DNA of 64,000 nucleotides from Meconema thalassinum (taxonomy: Eukaryota; Arthropoda; Insecta; Orthoptera; Tettigoniidae). The position numbers and the translations under genes were made by a program. Below the pieces are notes generated by a model. The model worked only from the letters and a program-made list of their open reading frames with translations. It did no database searches and was not told the origin of the DNA. The DNA is taken from positions 1,015,529,441 through 1,015,593,440 of the forward strand of contig OX336389.2 in the NCBI GenBank assembly GCA_946902985.2, read 5' to 3'. Shown piece after piece: positions 44,863 to 55,332 of this stretch; positions within the stretch are counted from its first letter, which is position 1, and the number at the start of each line of letters is the position of its first letter.

Positions 44863-44990
44863 CGAGGAGTCCCAGAAAAGGATGGAATGGACTCTTCGGC
44901 GGCAGCAAGAAGCACATCACCGATGTGCTGTACCTCGTCATCGACGCTCCGGCAACCAAGATCAACGAACACAGCTCGTTCTCGAAACGA

Positions 44991-45075
44991 CATAGACAGC
45001 GCCCCCTCCCCTCTCCCTCTGACGTGTCCTTCCCCGCACGCTACACTACAGAGCTCTTAACTTAGTCCATCAGTA
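44991..45075. repeat. 85-bp exact duplicate, copy 1
   Basis: Bases 44991-45075 are identical to 46227-46311. Copy 1 interrupts ORF2 of the I-group LINE between the endonuclease end (TLLKQTPVEYYY) and the block beginning SFRERAVF. It introduces stops. Copy 2 is inside the Penelope-like element. No obvious TSD borders copy 1. Confidence 0.85.
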
Positions 45076-45256
45076 GTAGTACTCCACGGGCGTCTGTTTC
45101 AGAAGTGTAAGAACGATCGGGAAATGGTCACTGTCACAGAGGTCGTCGTGTACATACCAACCTAATAGGGAGACCAGCGCACGGCTACACACACTCAAGT
45201 CAATGTGTGAGTACGTGCCGTGTGCTAAGCCAAAATGTGTAGCTTCCCCTGTATTT

Positions 45257-45594
45257 GAATGAATGAAAATCCACAGCCTGCTTCCAGTCTCAGACCGGGT
45301 CAGGAATGAAATGAATGAAGACCCCATCTAGCGGCGAGGATATGAATTGTGCCGGCTGCCGAGGCCTGACACACTCCCCTGGGGCAATGATTAAATGAAT
45401 GACAGATGAAATGAAATGATATTGGAGAGTGTTGCTGGAATTAAATTTGGACAGGGAAAACCGGAGTACCCGGAGAAAAACCTGTCTGCCTCCGTTTTGT
45501 CCAGCACAGATCTCACATGGAGTGACCGGGATTTGAACCACGGACCCAGCGGTGAGAGGCCGGCGTGCTGCCGCCTAAGCCACGGAGGCTTACT
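45257..45594 (-). mobile_element. tRNA-derived SINE-B copy 3
   Basis: Perfect 15-bp TSD gcttcccctgtattt (45242-45256 and 45595-45609). It has the same box A and box B head and body as copy 1 and is inserted in the endonuclease region of the I-group LINE, so it postdates that LINE. Confidence 0.9.
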
Positions 45595-45949
45595 GCTTCC
45601 CCTGTATTTAATAGAGATAAATCCAACCCTTGAATTGAGCCCTCCACGTCCCTTCCTCTGGAGCAGGAAGATGGTGATCCCCTTTGGGGGTGATCAGAGT
45701 TGAAATCACCCACGAGTAGGAAAGGGACTGGAAGTTGAGCAACAAGATCAAAGACGTCATTAATTTCAAGGGGCTGGTTCGGTGGAAGGTACACGTTACA
45801 AACAGTTGTCATAGCAGGCAAGGACACGCGAACTGCAATAGCTTCCAGAGGAGTGGCGAGTGGAAACTCCTCACTATAGCAGTCAGAGCGAACGAAGGTA
45901 CAAACGCCCCCGGAAGCCCGGGCGGCGTCTTGTCGCTCTTTAGAGTATA

Positions 45950-47260
45950 CGTCATTTCGCTCACTAGAACAAATAGAAATCAACAAAGCACAAAGATTCA
46001 ATCCCTCACACAACATCAACGAAATTAATTTTGATTCCAATATTTTATTTGACACCCTAATAGGATTAATATATGACAACAGGTAATTCTACTATAGGTC
46101 AATTTTATAGCACAGGACCATAATAGGAAGTTCAACATCTCATTACTCTCGGCAATTACCACCGCACTCCAACCCCACTCCCTCCCCCTCCCAGCACATC
46201 GCACATCTCATCCAGACTCCCCCTCCCATAGACAGCGCCCCCTCCCCTCTCCCTCTGACGTGTCCTTCCCCGCACGCTACACTACAGAGCTCTTAACTTA
46301 GTCCATCAGTATGCAGAGAAGCTTCAGCTACGGCACACACACACACACACACACACACACCCACACACACACAAGGTAAGACGCGCATTTGATTGACAAG
46401 TAACCTCCAGTTCAAGTTTGTTGTCTATATCCCACCACCACCACCATTACAAGTTATTTTTGCTCGATATTTATAAATTTCATTATTTTTATGCGCAATT
46501 TTTCTTCTCCACTCCATCTACGTCTCAATCCTTTGAACCAGCGGATTTGGATGCCGCAGTTTTTTCAACATTTCACGAGTAAGTCAGCCAATGTAGTTTC
46601 TTTCTTTTTTCCTTTTACCTACATTTCTTCGAAGAATATCGACCTAATGTAGTTTTTTCTTTCTTCTTCAATCTTTCAGAACATAAATTCGTCATAGTAC
46701 GCTTACTATCGGCAACGTGTCGCACGTGAATTGATCAGCTTTCACGCCACTCACCAATGATAAAATGGGGCCAGCGTATGTTTGAAGAATGCCATTCCAG
46801 AGAGGAACTTACAGTTTTGAACTATTTACAGTTTGCAAATGAACGGACATATAGCAGTCCCAAAACCAAAAGTCTATAACATAATATTGTGTCATTTTAA
46901 TCATGTTTTAGTGTGTCCTCTTTTTTAATTCACAGTGCAGTATGTACATACTAGGCTACACAAGGCCATATACATCAATGTTGTTTTAGTATAATAACCT
47001 ACATGTTTTTAGTACAATAAGTTTTTTACACATAGGCATATAACTTAGCGAATTCTGTGATAATATTATTAATTTTAGAATTTTAATGGTTAATCTATCC
47101 AGTTTTTATTGATGTCTTATGATGTTCAAATGTTAAATTAGGTCACTATAAGGACTGAAGAAGGGACCATATGTTCCCGAAACATGTATCATCATAGTTT
47201 TCCATGAACTAAGTCTTGAATTGTATTGAATAGGGCGGAATATAATAAACTTCACTGAAT
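45950..47260 (+). mobile_element. Penelope-like element, 5'-truncated (copy 2)
   Basis: Perfect 13-bp TSD tctttagagtata at 45937-45949 and 47261-47273. The plus strand opens with LEQIEINKAQRFNPSHNINE, the kind of short C-terminal end that follows the GIY-YIG endonuclease of Penelope-like elements. A long 3' UTR follows, with the 85-bp duplicate (46227-46311), a CA microsatellite (46334-46372), the part shared with 30468-31106, a hammerhead-core-like motif (47155-47183) and a final AATAAACTTCACTGAAT. No RT is present. Confidence 0.7.
47155..47183 (+). ncRNA. Degenerate hammerhead-ribozyme-like core
   Basis: CTGAAGA (47155-47161), stem GGGA/TCCC with loop CCATATGT, then GAAAC (47179-47183). 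Stem II is kept relative to the copy at 31001 while its loop differs. The palindromic ACATGT after GAAA could only act as stem III in a dimer. Stem I is weak. Confidence 0.4.
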
Positions 47261-47461
47261 TCTTTAGAGTATAGTCGGAAACCTCTCAGAACAGTCCTGT
47301 GATCAGGTCTGAGGTTTGTTTCCTGTAGGCAGACTATACTCGCTGCGTATTGTGCAATAAGCTGACGGAGCTCTGTCAAATGCCTGTCATAACTGTTACT
47401 ATTGCACTGTAACAGTGCCATTGTGTGAACTTATAAACTAGGGATAAGTTGGAGCAGCAAG

Positions 47462-48937
47462 CTACAACTTATCCTCTGGAGGATCATCAGCCACTACGTC
47501 GACTATAATCTCCATGTCCTCAGGCGAGGGCATGGAGTGAATCGACTCGGTGGAAGATTTCCTAGACGCAGTTCGGCGGCGGGGGGATCTCCGTGGGGAG
47601 CGTGCAGATCTGGGGACCGAAACGTCCCCAGGCGCAGTAGCATCCGCAGGTGGTGGGGCGGATGGCTTCCCCTTTTTTGGAGAAAGGAAATGCGTAGTGC
47701 AGGGTCCCTTCTTCCCCGCCTCTTTAAGATATATAGACGGGTCAGGAGCCGAATTCCTGACCCTGGTCGACGATGCCGCCTCCGCCGGCTTCGGCGCGGC
47801 TTTCGACGACCGTTTGGGTGGGGAGTAAGTCTTCAACTTCCTCCCCTGCTGTGCGGGCGGAGCAGTCTACGCTCGCACAGCCTTCTTTGGGGCCGAAGGT
47901 GGGGTTGAAGTCACCTTCGGGCTCTCTTTCCGATTCTGGAGTGTAGATACAGATGTAGATGGCGTTGGTACATTAGAAGGTTTCACAGCTGAGACAAAAG
48001 ATGAAGTAGCCGGAACCAAATTGGGTATTATAGCTCTATAATCAATCATTGGAGAAGGCGAAATCGTGGTATGGTACTTCTTGCGGGCCTCCTGGTAGGT
48101 GAGACCATCCAGGGTTTTGATCTCCTGGATTTTCTTCTCACTCAGGAAGACAGGGCAGTTCCTGTCCCGAGGAGAATGAAATCCAGGGCAATTAGTGCAC
48201 TGATATGGTGTGGTGCACTCTTCCGCTTCGTGGGGTACCTTACCGCATGTGCCACAGATTTGAGGGCTTGAGCATCGGGATAACATATGCCCGAACTTCT
48301 GGCACTTATAACACCTCATTGGTGGAGGGATATAAGGCCGTACGTCACAACGGTAACTTGTAACCTTGACTTTCTCCGGGAGCACCGAAAGCTCAAAGGA
48401 AATAATGAAAGCACCAGTATCCACGATTTGACCACTGACCTTGCGCGTAATGCGCCGGACATCAGTCACGTGACGGTGCTGCATATCCTCCTTGAGCTCC
48501 TCGTCGGTGTTCAGAATCATGTCCCGGTGGAAAATAACTCTCGGACCAGATTCAGAGACGTGTGCTTTTCCACTTTGACAGGGATCTCGCCAAAGTGGTC
48601 ACATTTCAGAAGTTGTTCAACCTGCTCACCAGTCCTAGTCTTGAGCAACAAGCTACCGTTTCTCATCTTTTGTACCTTCTCAAGCTCACCATAGACCCCT
48701 TCTATGTGGCGAGAAAACAATAGACTTTACCATCTTGAAATCACCCCCATACGTTCTGGTTGCGACCAGAAACTTGGGAGTGTTAGCACCCAGATTCTCA
48801 CGAACAGACTGTTCCCAGGGGGTTGATCCCCGTAGGGAATCAAAAGTTAAAGACTTGGGTGGCGGACCACCCTGGTGGGAGATATTCCTTTTCTGTCCCA
48901 TGGCCATTTCATCTTCCCTGAATGCCACCGACTCCAA
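47462..48937 (-). pseudogene. I-group LINE ORF1 (gag-like) with three zinc knuckles
   Basis: Three overlapping frames make one ORF1 with frameshifts near 48700, 48520 and 47850. The N-terminal part reads TPKFLVATRTYGGDFKMVK and EKVQKMRNGSLLLKTRTGEQ, the pattern of LINE gag RNA-recognition-like domains. The 48520-47867 part has three CCHC knuckles: CYKCQKFGHMLSRC, CGTCGKVPHEAEEC and CTNCPGFHSPRDRNC. The C-terminal part (47836-47462) is Pro/Ser/Arg rich with an acidic end. ORF1 proteins of this group bind element RNA and form the RNP. The frameshifts abolish a full product. Confidence 0.8.
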
Positions 48938-49649
48938 TCACGGGCTGTCTCTGTAGGCACTACCCAGCCAAGGCAAGGCCCGCCTAGCTTGGAAGGCATT
49001 GCCCGGGGGTCCGATGTTTGACATGCCATACAGGCATGTACCCCTTGGCATATACTAGAGAGTTTTCCAGCACAGGCAAGCAGCTGTGCGGGGACCTGCG
49101 TTGTCAGGCGGATACTACTGCAGGGTACATGGCGCACCCACCTGTCGGTGTGGCCAGAACGAACAGGCTCTCGAGCGTAGTCGCACACTTAGGTGGCCCT
49201 TCCCCTGACAGCACGCACATATAATTTTGAGTGCCAGACCTAAAAAACATGAACGGAAAAAGGCGTGCGATATAACCTAATGAGAATTATATCGCACAAA
49301 GTGGGGCATTTAGAGCTGGCTGTCAAACCCGTAAAGGGGACCTGGGCCAAGAAACCCTTTTCGTCGCCTTCTACGACTGGCAGGGTATACCTGTGAGTGT
49401 ATTCCATCCCTCCCACCCACGGGAGGTCCAATTCGCAAGACAAGCCGGAAACCTAAAAGAATAGCCAAGGTCGCCCCTTTTAGTCGCCTCGTACGACAGG
49501 CAGGGGATACCGTGGGTGTATTCTTAACCCCCCACCTACAGGGGGAGCAGTCAAAAGACTGAAGTCTCAAACAACAATTGATTTATATATAACCTCTTAA
49601 AAATAATATGTCTAAATTGTATTGTTAGGAGTATTATTTTTAAGAACCA

Positions 49650-49940
49650 AACCCCGTGGCGCTACAGCTCAAAAAGGGTATAGGCCTACCAAGCGAACAC
49701 TGCCCAGCCATTCGGCCTGCAATTTATGGGGTGACGCGTGGTCAGTGCGTTGGGTGCCCTTGGCCGTTAATCTTGGTCTCCTTGACCGGGGCACTGCTTT
49801 ATTGTCAGACAGCTACTCAATTGTTCTCACGAGGCCGAGTGCACCCCGCTCCAGCCCCCAGGTCAGTTTCTAAAATACCTGACAGAACCGGGAATCAAAC
49901 CTGGGACCTCCGAGTACAGGGCAGGCGTACTACCCCAACT
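49650..49940 (-). mobile_element. tRNA-derived SINE-A copy 3
   Basis: Colinear with the copies at 22062 and 34723. On the minus strand box B is AGGTTTGATTCC near 49895, and the 5' head is truncated at about 49940 (ends in ccccaact). The TSD is unclear, so it is older or rearranged. Confidence 0.75.
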
Positions 49941-49944
49941 GTTA

Positions 49945-50475
49945 AAATTTAATTATGTGTCTGGAGTCATGATTCCAATCCGAATCCTGCTGTCTGAGCA
50001 GGCACCTCTGTGGGCTACACCATGGCCAGTACTCATTTTCAACTCTTAGACGGGCAGGGTGCTGAGAAGCACCTCGCTGAATATTGTCGACATGCCCAAG
50101 ATATTGTAGACAGCACCAGAGTCATCAGTGTGACAAATTCAGAACCTGACTCAGGATTTTTCGGGACGATGTCACTTGGCAGTCTTTTCACGAAATACTC
50201 GAAAACTGAGTCTAGGTCGTGGCGTGCCTGTAGTGGTGTAAATGACTAAGAGCTGCTGTGCAGACAATAGGAAATTCAGGTTCGAATTCCAATTGTGGTA
50301 ACATTTTCAAGTCTCACTCGACAGGTAAGACAACACCACAGGAATTATTTCCCAAAAGTCATGTCCATGTTTCTAATGTTAGTCCTTTCAGGACAGGTGG
50401 TTCTGAGCACACCATGAAACAATGTTAAAGCTACCCTAGCATTTCTCGCTGTGTCGGCCATAATAGGCAATTACC
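49945..50475. other. Possible SINE-like sequence, unassigned
   Basis: The phrase aggttcgaattccaattgtgg near 50280 contains a box B-like GGTTCGAATTCC. With the following 90 bases it recurs as a direct repeat at 50936-51024. No complete element could be delimited. Confidence 0.4.
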
Positions 50476-51126
50476 GGTATAAATGCAAAAATTTACCATG
50501 TTGAGTCCAAGCCCTACTGATTCCAATGAATTGCAATTTATTGGAATTAAGCTTCTTGTTTTCTCTAGGTAATTCTTTAAATTGTTGTAATTTTTCAAGG
50601 TCATATTGAAACATGAGGGACACTTTCCTGCTGAAGCATTCAGATCACTGCATCCAAACTTTTTCCATACTTTAATATAATCATAGCTATTTGAAACTCT
50701 ATAATTTATAATTTAGCTTTTTGTCAAAATTTGATGTTTTTCAGTCGATCAACACGATTGTACCCAATTGTGATGGGTTATTCCCTAATCCTGAAAAAAA
50801 TGTACAGGAGATTTATAAATACACCTGGATGACCAGTTCTGATCGTCAAGCCATCATCAATATGTAAACTTATTTAGTTGCAGTATTAGATAAAATAATG
50901 CAACCAGTCAATATTTGTTAATTTTCTCTTGTTTTCAGGTTCGAATCCTCACTGTGGTAAAATTTTTAAGTTTTACTCGACAGGTAAGACCACACCAAAG
51001 AATTTATTTCCCAAACGTCCTGTCATTTCAGGATTAGAGAAAACAGGAAGCTAATTTCCAATAAATTGCAATTCATTGAAATCAGTAGGGCTTGGATTCA
51101 ACATGGTAAATTTTTGCATTTATACC
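50476..51126. repeat. Foldback structure with 92-bp inverted arms
   Basis: Arms at 50476-50567 and 51035-51126 are inverted copies with a few mismatches (ggtataaatgcaaaaatttaccatgttgag at the outer end). The 467-bp centre includes a diverged minus-oriented copy (50718-50870) of the hairpin/hammerhead element at 56760. TSDs were not found. Confidence 0.75.
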
Positions 51127-51397
51127 AAGTAAACTATTCCCCCATTTGGAACTCCGGGTGGGGACTACTCGACAGGGGGTTAACATCACAGAACTGACAA
51201 AGAGGAAATCTGACATTGTACAGATCCGAGCGAGGAATGTTAGAAGACTGCTAGGCATTGGAAGGTTAGAAAACTTAGAAAGGGAAATGGATAGGTTGAT
51301 GCTAGATTTGGTTGGGATTAGTGAAATGAGCTGGCAGGAAGAACAGGACTTTTGGTCAGGTGACTATATGGTCATTAGCACTAAATCAAACAACGGC

Positions 51398-53069
51398 TGT
51401 TCACTTTTCAGTGAAATTTACAAAGTTCACTTATTTTTATTGTAACATAACCTCTCACCTGTCATGTCATTCCATTTTTCTTCAATCTGTTCTTGCTAGC
51501 ACGTGTTCCATGACACTGTAATGATTTCCGGAACTAATGTTGGTCACGAGGTTCATTTTCAGTTGGCCCCTTGCTCTGATTGGCCTCAGCAGTTTTCGAG
51601 AATTTTCCATGCTCTCGGATTGGCCGACGCCACCTGTCCTCATCACGCATTCCGCGTGATCTCCGGTATATAGCCTGCCCTGGCCTACATCAACTGTCTG
51701 TCTCCAGCAAGTCACAATGCCAGTCACTCGTCGTCAGCTGTCTTCACGCTGTTTGCACAACGCTTGAATGTGTCTCAACGCTGTGTGCTAATACATCGCA
51801 AAATGCTTCTAGTCAAACCAGCAGTGCATTCTAAAATCTACGAAATCTATATAAGTTAACATCGATACTTGGCCTACGTCAGTTTGTCGTGAGCAAAAAA
51901 CGATAAACAAATTTTCTTCTGTGCTGGGCACGAAGTCTTCAACATTTCCAAGAAGGAAAAAAGTGATCAAAACCGAGTTCTACAAAGTCTATCTAAGTTT
52001 ACATCGATGATTGGCCTACGTCAGTTTTGTGCTGGGCACGAAGTCTTCAACATTTCCAAGACGGAAAAAAGTGATCAACACGCTCTTCCTCTATTTATAT
52101 TATGTGGAAATTCCTCTACACCAACGCCAACAAGCTAAGTGTTTATTATAACCTCAAAAATTTCTAAACCTTAAAAATATATCTTTCTTTTTAGGGTTTG
52201 TTACCTGACTTAAACAACTTGTCAAACTATGCCAAACTCAACTTATTTCTTTCTATTAAGTGGTTTAAGCATGTATTATGCCTTTAAATTGTAGGCTATG
52301 AGAAAACGGCTGTTCTCTCTCTTTCGCATGTTAACTTTCCTTCAAAACAAATCATTCTTTTCTCTATTTTTGTACAAACTATTGGGCTTAACACCAGTTC
52401 ACCTATCTGACGAAGTGAATGGCTTGTTCTTCATTTAATCTATCAAAGTGTTTTTGGGAATGCTCCCATTTCAATTGCAAACAACTTTGTCTTATAACTA
52501 TCAAGCGACTAGCAGGATGTTATCCCTACTGGCATGTTAATTAATGTTGATTTTTTTTCTGTAAATAAACTAGCCTACTCTCTGTGTGCAGTCCTAGGCT
52601 AAATTTTAAGCCTTCATTTGAGCACTATAGTTACTCACTATTTTACCCTGCATAGTTCTACTTCAGACTAACTGGCCACAAAGTGGTTACTTATTCTCAG
52701 GGTTGTTGGCATTCAAGCTTATGAAATCTTGTTCGCTTGTTGTAGGCCTGTCAAAGGTCACATTTCCATTACATGTTTATATATTCATTTATTGTTAATC
52801 TTTTTCAAGCTTATGAAATCTTGTTCGCTTGTTGTAGGCCTGTCAAAGGTCACATTTCCATTACATGTTTATATATTTATTTATTGTTAATCTTTTGAAA
52901 GTTGTTTATGAATAAAATACCCCTGTTATTGGCAAACTGTTTCCATTGCTATTTACTCATCAATGTTCAATCTGTTCCTACTTAGTAAAGTTCATTTTCT
53001 TATTAGACTAAAAGCTTCACTTCTAGTCCTTCCCGAAAAAGGAGGTCTCGCATTGACAGATCCTAACCA
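51398..53069 (+). mobile_element. Solo LTR, 1.67 kb
   Basis: Starts TGTT and ends AACCA (TG...CA), with a 5-bp TSD acggc at 51393-51397 and 53070-53074. Removing it restores the LINE sequence exactly as in copy 1 (39080 region). It has two inverted CCAAT boxes (51579-51583, 51619-51623), a heat-shock element (51594-51608), a TATA box (51667-51672) and an AATAAA signal near 52911. Internal duplications are at 51849-52082 and 52713-52896 (92-bp period). There is no coding and no second LTR. An alternative reading is an 8-bp TSD CAACGGCT. Confidence 0.75.
51594..51608 (+). promoter_or_regulatory. Perfect three-unit heat-shock element
   Basis: The sequence ttcgagaattttc (51595-51607) is TTC-nn-GAA-nn-TTC without mismatch. 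It lies about 60 bp upstream of the TATA box at 51667 and between two inverted CCAAT boxes. This is the arrangement bound by trimeric HSF in heat-inducible promoters. Confidence 0.7.
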
Positions 53070-54329
53070 ACGGCTATGCGGGGGTAGGTCTCATATTAAG
53101 TAGGAAACTTAGACAGCGGGTGGAATATTATGAGCAATATAATGAACGGATTATTGTAGCAAAAATCAATACAAAACCTACGTGCACCAGAGTGGTACAA
53201 GTCTATATGCCTACCAGTCAAGCTGATCATGAAGATGTTGAAAAGGTCTACGAAGAAATAGATGAAATTCTGAGGTATGTCAAGGGTGATGAAAATGATA
53301 TAGTAATGGGAGATTGGAATGCTGTGGTTGGAAAAGGAAGAGAAGGGAAGATAGTAGGAGATTTCGGATTTGGTGAAAGGAATGATCGAGGAAGCAGGCT
53401 GATGAAATTCTGCACCGAGCATGAGTTGGTCATAGCTAACACCTTACTCAACAACCACAATAGAAGAATATACACATGGATGAGACCAGGAGATACAGGG
53501 CGTTACCAAATCGACTTCATTATGGTAATGCAGAGATTTCGAAACCAGATTTTGGATTGCAAAACATATCCCGGTGCTGACATAAACTCTGACCACAATC
53601 TGGTTGTTATGAAATGTAGATTAAGGTTCAAGAAACTGAAGAAAAGTCAAAAGCTAAAAAGGTGGGCAATAGACAGACTGAAAGAGAAGGATGTAAACAA
53701 AATATTCAAGATTCAAGGAAGGACTAATGAAAAACCCTAAAAAACTTCAATTGCAGACGAATGGGCACTATTGAAGAATGAAATAACAGATTCTACAGAG
53801 GAAAACATTGGTAGGAGAGAAAGAATAGGTAGAAAACCGTGGATCATTCAGGATATACTAGAATTAATGGATGAAAGGCAGAAACACAAGAATGTAAGAG
53901 ATGAAAAGGGGAAAGCAGAATACAGACGTCTGAGAAATAGGGTTAACAAGAAGTGCAAGGAAGAGAAAGAAGAATAGTTGAAACAGAAATGCGCAGTTAT
54001 AGAAAATTGTCTGAAATTAGGAAAAGTAGATACAGCTTATCGAAGGATTAAGAATACTATTTGGAGAAAAGAAGACTAAGAGCTGTAATATTAAGGCCAA
54101 AGATGGAAATCCTCTAACAGATAGGGAAGAAAAGGTAGAGAGATGGAAGGCTTACATAGAGTGTTTGTATTAAGGAAAGGAGATTGAGAATCATGTAATG
54201 GAAAGGGAAGAGGAAACTGATGAGGATGCAAAAGGAGATTTAATATTGAGATCAGAATCTGACAGAGCGTTGGAAGACTTAAGCAGGAACAAAGCACCAT
54301 GCATAGATGATATACCGATTGAGTTGCTA

Positions 54330-55332
54330 TAACTGCCTCAGAACTAATTGAACCTTGTGAAAATCTAGTATGAAGCTGAAGAGAGAGAGTGCTTTTCTCA
54401 GCCTGCTGGGTGGTGTCCGCTGCGTCACCCGGCAGTCGTCAGAAGTACACTCTTTTCACGCAGCAACTGTCACTCACTCACTCACACAATAACAACCATT
54501 ATTTTATTTCACTCGTTACAAACTTTATTGGGTGATTAGCATAATTGAAATGAAAATCCACAACCTGCTTCCAGTCTCCGACCGGGTCAGGAATGGAATG
54601 AATGAAGCCCCCATCTAGAGGCGAGGATATGAACTGTGCCGGCTGCCGAAGCCTGTCGCACTCCTCTGGGGAAATGATTAAATGAATGACGGATGAAATG
54701 AAATGACAGTGGAGAGTGTTGCTGGAATGAAATTTTGACAGGGAAAACCGGAGTACCCGGAGAAAAACCTGTCTGCCTCCGTTTTGTCCAGCACAGATCT
54801 CACATGGAGTGACAGGGATTTGCACCACGGACCCAGCGGTGAGAGGCCGGCGTGCTGCCGCCTAAGCCACGGAGGCTCCGGGTGATTAGCATAATTAAAT
54901 GACACCAATATGTGTAATGGAATAATATTGTAACGAAAATATTATGACTATATAGTTCAGCACTGTACTGTTAATAATCAACCATTCTTTCTGCGTGTTG
55001 TGGTACGATTCGTTGTCAATAACAAGCACTGAGTTGCGTTCCAAATTAGGGATCAACTTTTCTTTTAACAACTAATATAATATTCCCTGTTCATATCTTT
55101 GTGATAGTCTTCACTTCTTTTATGTGACTGGTAAATAAGTAGCATGTTGGGAACAACTAGCTGACTGTACCTCTCGGTTATAAATCTGTCACAAGAAGAA
55201 GCCTTTCTTCCTTCGCCCGCTCTCGCTCCTTCCCAACCTCCTTCGGCATTGTAAGCTGTCATTGAACTTGAGGTAGGCCCAGTGGCCAGCTTCAGTTTAT
55301 AACTCACGGGCCAATTTGTTCCGAGGGACTTA
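54330..55332. mobile_element. TA-flanked MITE, interrupted by a SINE
   Basis: The ends taactgcctcagaactaattg (54330-54350) and the complement of taagtccctcggaacaaattg (55312-55332) match at about 17 of 21 positions. A TA lies on both sides (54328-54329 and 55333-55334). Removing it restores the LINE copy 2 frame region. Without the SINE-B it is about 650 bp with no coding. The TA target suggests a Tc1/mariner-related source. Confidence 0.75.
54547..54879 (-). mobile_element. tRNA-derived SINE-B copy 4
   Basis: Perfect 17-bp TSD gggtgattagcataatt (54530-54546 and 54880-54896). It has the same head and body as the other SINE-B copies and sits inside the TA-flanked MITE, so it is younger than it. 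Confidence 0.92.

Larger units (their letters stand above)
41718..49547 (-). mobile_element. Full-length I-group LINE (gag, endonuclease, RT, RNase H)
   Basis: TSD cagtcaaaaga, 11 bp, at 41707-41717 and 49548-49558. On the minus strand the order is: a 5' leader with two related 65-bp blocks (49490-49547 and 49350-49430), an ORF1 gag (48937-47462), an ORF2 endonuclease (47421-45100, interrupted), RT plus RNase H (44862-42124), and a 3' UTR ending in a GGGGCC...GGCCCC stem-loop, TTAAAACAACAA and ATC repeats. A Penelope-like element (45950-47260) and a SINE-B (45257-45594) are nested. Without them it is about 6.15 kb, the size expected for a complete I-group element. The RNase H domain separates it from the RTE and CR1 families in this window. 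Confidence 0.88.
38969..49576 (+). mobile_element. RTE-type LINE copy 1, split by a full-length I-group LINE
   Basis: TSD attgattta at 38960-38968 and 49577-49585. The LINE sequence is 38969-41717 plus 49559-49576; the middle is the nested element. The 5' end is truncated inside the endonuclease (LEREMDRLRLDLVGISEM). It continues with MGDWNAVVGKGREGK, FGLGERNDRGSRLMEFC, an AKF-type linker and RT blocks (EDQFGFRRNVGTREAVISLR, STLRFADDIITLAD with the catalytic pair). It ends with CYLGSKITSDGRSKED, YGSETWTIGAANKRR and the tail RLVGHLLRHPG. Several stops and frameshifts are present. It is about 90 percent identical, by eye, to copy 2 at 51140-56745. Confidence 0.85.

Noticed and set aside
51398..53069. 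hAT-type insertion with 8-bp TSD CAACGGCT
   Set aside because: No terminal inverted repeats under that reading; TG...CA ends, TATA, AATAAA and a 5-bp TSD fit a solo LTR better, though both restore the target.
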